NCBI RefSeq assembly: GCF_009674585.1
Contig: NZ_WKJP01000001.1
Span: forward strand, 1,178,001-1,242,000
Reading direction: 5' to 3'
Length of the DNA stretch: 64,000 bases
Source of the DNA: Haloferax marinisediminis
GTDB lineage: Archaea; Halobacteriota; Halobacteria; Halobacteriales; Haloferacaceae
Position numbers and translations under genes: made by a program. Shown here piece by piece: positions 60,248 through 64,000 of this stretch (position 1 is its first letter; the number at the start of each line of letters is the position of its first letter). The notes under the pieces are model-generated. The model was given only the letters and a program-made list of their open reading frames with translations, ran no database searches and had not been told where the DNA came from.

Positions 60248-61270
60248 TTACTCCACGTGTATCTCTTCAGCAGTAGGGTCGAGCGTCGCCTTCGCCCCGA
60301 GTGGGAGTGGAACGCTCGGGTCTGCGTGGCCGAACTCCACGTCGAAGACGGCAGTCGCCTCCGGGTTGTACTCACTGAGAACGGACAGCACCGCTTCGCG
60401 GAGTTGCTCGCCGTAGTCCGCTGGCGGTTCCCACTCTAACTCTGGCGAGTACGTCTGTGGCCGACCCATCACGAGTCCGTCGAATCGCTGGAGGAGTCCC
60501 CGCTCACCCATCGAACGAAGGGTATACCCTACTTCACGAGGCAGTGGCACGTCTTCCGACGTTTCGAGCGCGAGTATCGCACCGTCGAGTTCGTCAGGAG
60601 TCGGGAGGTAGCGGTCTGTCTGGAGGTGCCACTTGACGATGCTGAAGCATCCGCCCCAAAGCGTCCCGGAGACGCGCTCGTCACCGTGCCACGTCCGGCC
60701 GGGGTTCTCGTACCATTCGCGAGGTTCCCCGGTGTCGAAGTCGAACCATCTGTCGGTCCACTCCGGGGCCGGTTCGACCACGCCGAGTGCGTCGTCGAAG
60801 AACGCACGTCTGAGATACCGCTCGGTGTAGGGGTGTATCTCGGGGTCCAAGATGAGCGTCGGGTGCAGTGTCGCACCGTAACTCACGATGCCGTGGTTCC
60901 AGAGAAACAGGCGGAGGTTGTCGTTGTCGCTGAAGCCGTAGAATCGCGTCGGGTTGGCGGTCAATCGTTCTGGGTCGAGATGCTTCAAGACGCGAATCTG
61001 GTCGTCACCACCGGTCACCGCGATGACGCCGTCGATCGACGGGTCTTCGAACGCATCCACGATATCTTCCGCGCGCGCTCGCGAGTTGTCACGGAGCCAC
61101 TCCCAGTCTCGGCGGGCCGTCTCGAATATCACTGGCTCCAGACCGAACGTCTCTCGGAGTCGCTGGCACGCTCTGTTTCGCCTCGACTCGTCGATGGGGC
61201 GCGACGGTGCGACGACGGCAATCCGACTGCCCGGCTCGAGCGGTGGCGGCGTCGTGAACTGTGGGGGCAC
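60248..61270 (-). CDS. S66-family LD-carboxypeptidase / MccF-like hydrolase
   Basis: 340 residues. Nucleophile serine in RFYGFSDNDNLRLFL, glutamate in AILALETSEDVPLP, histidine in DVEFGHADPSVPLPLGAKA: the S66 Ser-Glu-His triad. MccF-type members cleave microcin-like amides or LD-peptides; the archaeal substrate is unknown since there is no murein. GTG at 61270 is preferred (MPPQFTTPPPLEPGSRIAVVAPS); the frame extends 21 codons upstream only with a TTG start. Divergent from carB. Confidence 0.87.
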   Translation of the reverse strand: MPPQFTTPPPLEPGSRIAVVAPSRPIDESRRNRACQRLRETFGLEPVIFETARRDWEWLRDNSRARAEDIVDAFEDPSIDGVIAVTGGDDQIRVLKHLDPERLTANPTRFYGFSDNDNLRLFLWNHGIVSYGATLHPTLILDPEIHPYTERYLRRAFFDDALGVVEPAPEWTDRWFDFDTGEPREWYENPGRTWHGDERVSGTLWGGCFSIVKWHLQTDRYLPTPDELDGAILALETSEDVPLPREVGYTLRSMGERGLLQRFDGLVMGRPQTYSPELEWEPPADYGEQLREAVLSVLSEYNPEATAVFDVEFGHADPSVPLPLGAKATLDPTAEEIHVE

Positions 61271-61414
61271 GTTCTTCCATCGTGTTACTTCGCCTGAATA
61301 GCCTTCGCCGGGCCGTACACCGGTGTTTGGCAAACTTTACGATATTCGCAATCACGTTTCGGACCTCGTAATTTTTCGCCGGACTTATTACGATGTGCGG
61401 ATTCGATTGCGACG

Positions 61415-64000
61415 ATGACTGACGAGGACACATCAGCCGGAACTCAGAACGGAACAGAGGACCGGACGATTCTGCTCATCGGAAGTGGCCCGATTCAAAT
61501 CGGACAAGCAGCGGAATTCGACTACTCCGGCGCGCAGGCCTGCCGCGCGCTGCGAGAGGAAGGCGCACGAGTTGTCCTCGTCAACTCCAACCCCGCGACC
61601 ATCATGACCGACCCCGAGATGGCCGACAAGGTCTACATCGAGCCCATCACGACGGAGGCCATTTCGGAGATCATCCGGAAGGAACGCCCCGACGGCGTCA
61701 TCGCCGGACTTGGTGGCCAGACGGGACTGAACGTCACGGCCGAGTTGGCAGAAGAAGGCGTCCTCGACGAGTTCGACGTCGAAATCATGGGGACGCCCCT
61801 GGACACCATCTACGCGACCGAAGACCGCGACCTCTTCCGTCAGCGGATGGAGAAGATTGGACAACCCGTCCCGCGCTCGACGACCATCTCACTCGAAGAC
61901 GGTGAGAAGGTCCAGAACATCACCGAAGCAGACCTCCAAGAACGCGTCGAAGCGTCCGTCGACGACGTCGGCGGCCTCCCCGTCATCGCCCGCACTACCT
62001 ACACGCTCGGTGGCTCAGGGTCCGGCGTCGTCCACGAGATGGACGAACTCGTCAGCCGTGTCCGCAAGGGACTTCGCCTCTCGCGTAACAGCGAAGTGCT
62101 CATCACGGAGTCCATCTCCGGTTGGGTCGAACTCGAATACGAAGTGATGCGCGACGCCGACGACTCGTGTATCATCATCTGTAACATGGAGAACATCGAC
62201 CCGATGGGGATTCACACCGGCGAGTCCACCGTCGTCACCCCATCGCAGGTCATTCCCGACGAAGGTCACCAAGAGATGCGCGACGCCGCACTCGAAGTTA
62301 TCCGCGAACTCGGCATCCAGGGTGGCTGTAACATCCAGTTCGCGTGGCACGACGACGGCACACCCGGCGGCGAGTACCGCGTCGTCGAAGTGAACCCGCG
62401 TGTCTCTCGCTCCTCCGCGCTCGCGTCGAAGGCGACCGGCTACCCAATCGCCCGCGTGACGGCGAAAGTCGCCCTCGGCAAGCGCCTCCACGAGATTACG
62501 AACGAGATTACCGGCGAGACGACCGCCGCCTTCGAACCCGCAATCGACTACGTCGTCACGAAGGTCCCGCGCTGGCCCAAGGACAAGTTCACCGACGTAG
62601 ACTTCACGCTCTCGACGGCGATGAAGTCCACCGGTGAGGCGATGGCTATCGGCCGGACGTTCGAAGAGTCACTGATGAAGGCGCTTCGCTCCTCGGAGTA
62701 CGACCCCGCCGCCGACTGGGACGAGGTGTCCGACGACGAACTCGAAGCAGAGTTCCTCGTGAAGCCGACACCCGACCGTCCGTACGCCATCTTCGAGGCG
62801 TTCGAACGTGGCTACACGGTCGACGACGTGGTCGAACTCACGGGAATCGAAGAGTGGTACGTCGAGCGCTTCGGCCGCATCGTCGAATCGGTCGAAGCCG
62901 CCTCGGAGGGTGACTTCGCCGCCGCCGCATCCGCCGGGCACACGAACGCCAGCATCGCAACGGCGACTGGCACCACCGTCGACGAAGTCGAGCAGAACGT
63001 CCCCGGCCGCACGTACAAGCAGGTCGACACCTGTGCCGGCGAGTTCGCCGCACAGACGCCATACTACTACTCCGCCCGCAAACCCGAGTTCTTCCGCGGA
63101 CCGTTCAAAGGCGACTCCGCGGGCAACGAACTCCGCGTCGACCGCGACATGGAGAGCGTCGTCGTGGTCGGTGGCGGCCCCATCCGTATCGGACAGGGTG
63201 TCGAGTTCGACTACTGTTCGGTCCACGCCGTCCAGGCCCTCCGCGACCTCGGAATCGACGCGCACGTCGTCAACAACAACCCCGAGACGGTCTCGACGGA
63301 CTACGACACCTCCGACGGCCTCTTCTTCGAACCAATCACGGCCGAAGAAGTCGCCGACGTCATCGAGGCAATCGACGCCGACGGGGTGATGCTCCAGTTC
63401 GGTGGCCAGACCTCGGTCAACATCGGTCACCCGCTGGAGACCGAACTCAAGCGTCGCGGTGTCGACTGTGAGATTCTCGGAACCACCATCGACGCGATGG
63501 ACCTCGCCGAAGACCGCGACCGGTTCAACCGCCTGATGGACGACCTCGGCATCCTCCAGCCACAAGGTGGCTCTGCCACGAGCGAGGCCGAAGCGCTCGA
63601 CCTCGCCAACGAACTCGGCTACCCCGTCCTCGTCCGCCCGTCGTACGTCCTCGGCGGCCGCGCGATGGAAGTCGTCCACTCCGACGACGAACTCAAAGAG
63701 TACATCGAGGAAGCAGTCCGCGTCTCGCCCGACAAGCCAATCCTCATCGACGAGTTCCTCGCCGACGGTGTCGAACTCGACGTCGACGCCGTCTCCGACG
63801 GCGAACGCGTCCTCATCGGTGGCGTGATGGAACACGTCGAGGCCGCCGGTGTCCACTCCGGTGACTCCGCGTGTATGATTCCGCCGCGCTCGCTCGACGA
63901 CGAGACGATGGCGCGTGTCCGCGAGGTCACAGAAGATATCGCAAAAGCGCTCGACACGGTCGGCCTGATGAACGTCCAACTCGCCGTCAAGGAGAACGAC
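61415..64000 (+). CDS. carB: Carbamoyl-phosphate synthase large subunit, 3' end cut off
   Basis: Makes carbamoyl phosphate for arginine and pyrimidine synthesis from bicarbonate, ammonia and two ATP. 862 of about 1070 residues are in the window; the frame is open to the last base. First half: ILLIGSGPIQIGQAAEFDYSG, VEVNPRVSRSSALASKATGYPIA. Second half: VVVVGGGPIRIGQGVEFDYCS near residue 580, VLVRPSYVLGGRAMEVVHSD near 736. ATG at 61415 begins MTDEDTSAGTQNGTEDRTILLIG; an ATG inside would lose the first motif. Confidence 0.96.
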   Translation, partial: MTDEDTSAGTQNGTEDRTILLIGSGPIQIGQAAEFDYSGAQACRALREEGARVVLVNSNPATIMTDPEMADKVYIEPITTEAISEIIRKERPDGVIAGLGGQTGLNVTAELAEEGVLDEFDVEIMGTPLDTIYATEDRDLFRQRMEKIGQPVPRSTTISLEDGEKVQNITEADLQERVEASVDDVGGLPVIARTTYTLGGSGSGVVHEMDELVSRVRKGLRLSRNSEVLITESISGWVELEYEVMRDADDSCIIICNMENIDPMGIHTGESTVVTPSQVIPDEGHQEMRDAALEVIRELGIQGGCNIQFAWHDDGTPGGEYRVVEVNPRVSRSSALASKATGYPIARVTAKVALGKRLHEITNEITGETTAAFEPAIDYVVTKVPRWPKDKFTDVDFTLSTAMKSTGEAMAIGRTFEESLMKALRSSEYDPAADWDEVSDDELEAEFLVKPTPDRPYAIFEAFERGYTVDDVVELTGIEEWYVERFGRIVESVEAASEGDFAAAASAGHTNASIATATGTTVDEVEQNVPGRTYKQVDTCAGEFAAQTPYYYSARKPEFFRGPFKGDSAGNELRVDRDMESVVVVGGGPIRIGQGVEFDYCSVHAVQALRDLGIDAHVVNNNPETVSTDYDTSDGLFFEPITAEEVADVIEAIDADGVMLQFGGQTSVNIGHPLETELKRRGVDCEILGTTIDAMDLAEDRDRFNRLMDDLGILQPQGGSATSEAEALDLANELGYPVLVRPSYVLGGRAMEVVHSDDELKEYIEEAVRVSPDKPILIDEFLADGVELDVDAVSDGERVLIGGVMEHVEAAGVHSGDSACMIPPRSLDDETMARVREVTEDIAKALDTVGLMNVQLAVKEND

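Noticed and set aside
62669-63979. 436-codon minus-strand frame antisense to carB
   Set aside because: carB on the plus strand is unmistakable; the antisense frame has Val/Asp-rich shadow composition and no domain.

Overview
The window is 64 kb of a haloarchaeal chromosome. The evidence is high GC, strongly acidic proteins, archaeal genes (deoxyhypusine synthase, aIF5A, archaeal DnaG primase, MptA, an Ahb siroheme decarboxylase) and haloarchaea-only families (HalOD1, LWR-salt, HFX_2341, DUF5778 and others). Many starts lie 25-30 nt downstream of a TATA-like box, as in leaderless transcripts. The gene content and order fit Haloferax or a close relative; the genus is inferred from memory of gene neighbourhoods, not from a search.

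Layout. 1-6.3 kb: a cut-off LtrA-like membrane protein, an unknown gene, then the hypusination cluster (aIF5A, agmatinase-like enzyme, Nif3-like protein, deoxyhypusine synthase). 6.3-12.5 kb: Hsp20 and an AarF/UbiB kinase, two overlapping moeA genes (the second fused to a periplasmic-binding-protein-like domain) and a response regulator with a HalOD1 domain. 12.6-18.4 kb: HAD phosphatase, LWR-salt protein, pterin dehydratase, an OB-fold-like gene, and a tetrapyrrole operon (fused AhbA-AhbB, precorrin-2 dehydrogenase, glutamyl-tRNA reductase). 18.5-25.2 kb: a cis-prenyltransferase, a serpin lipoprotein, a second cis-prenyltransferase homologue without its catalytic motif, DUF92, a GNAT and dnaG. 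25.3-33.3 kb: TIM-barrel isomerase, DUF3311 plus sodium-solute symporter, amphi-Trp protein, GNAT, YqcI/YcgG plus isochorismatase pair, MOT1 transporter and HFX_2341 regulator. 33.5-41.4 kb: enolase-superfamily enzyme, DUF1405, PdxS, UspA, homoserine kinase, sensor kinase, FAD oxidoreductase. 41.5-52.6 kb: TetR-MATE operon, several regulators and small proteins, an FAD reductase, MptA, a TrmB regulator, DUF255 thioredoxin protein, FxsA.

52.8-56.1 kb is a small accessory island beginning at tRNA-Ile(GAT): hairpins, decayed gene remnants, a Tat-exported surface protein, a FilR1-type regulator and two tiny proteins, with lower GC and different codon use. From 56.2 kb the core resumes: SUI1/eIF1 homologue, Na/Ca exchanger, Eis-like acetyltransferase, small membrane proteins, a DUF5815-like protein, an S66 peptidase, and carB running off the end.

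Most notable signals: (1) a 45-nt, in-frame repeat made of paired mini-hairpins (7-bp stems, 3-nt loops), found in two unrelated genes, hsp20 and a histidine kinase; (2) a dnaG leader hairpin in which a copy of the 16S rRNA 3' tail pairs with the Shine-Dalgarno sequence through a UUCG loop; (3) a catalytically degenerate cis-prenyltransferase paralogue next to DUF92, suggesting a heteromeric enzyme; (4) a 26-bp near-perfect palindrome over the tetR start codon; (5) the tRNA-linked island. I saw no CRISPR array, rRNA gene or intact insertion sequence.
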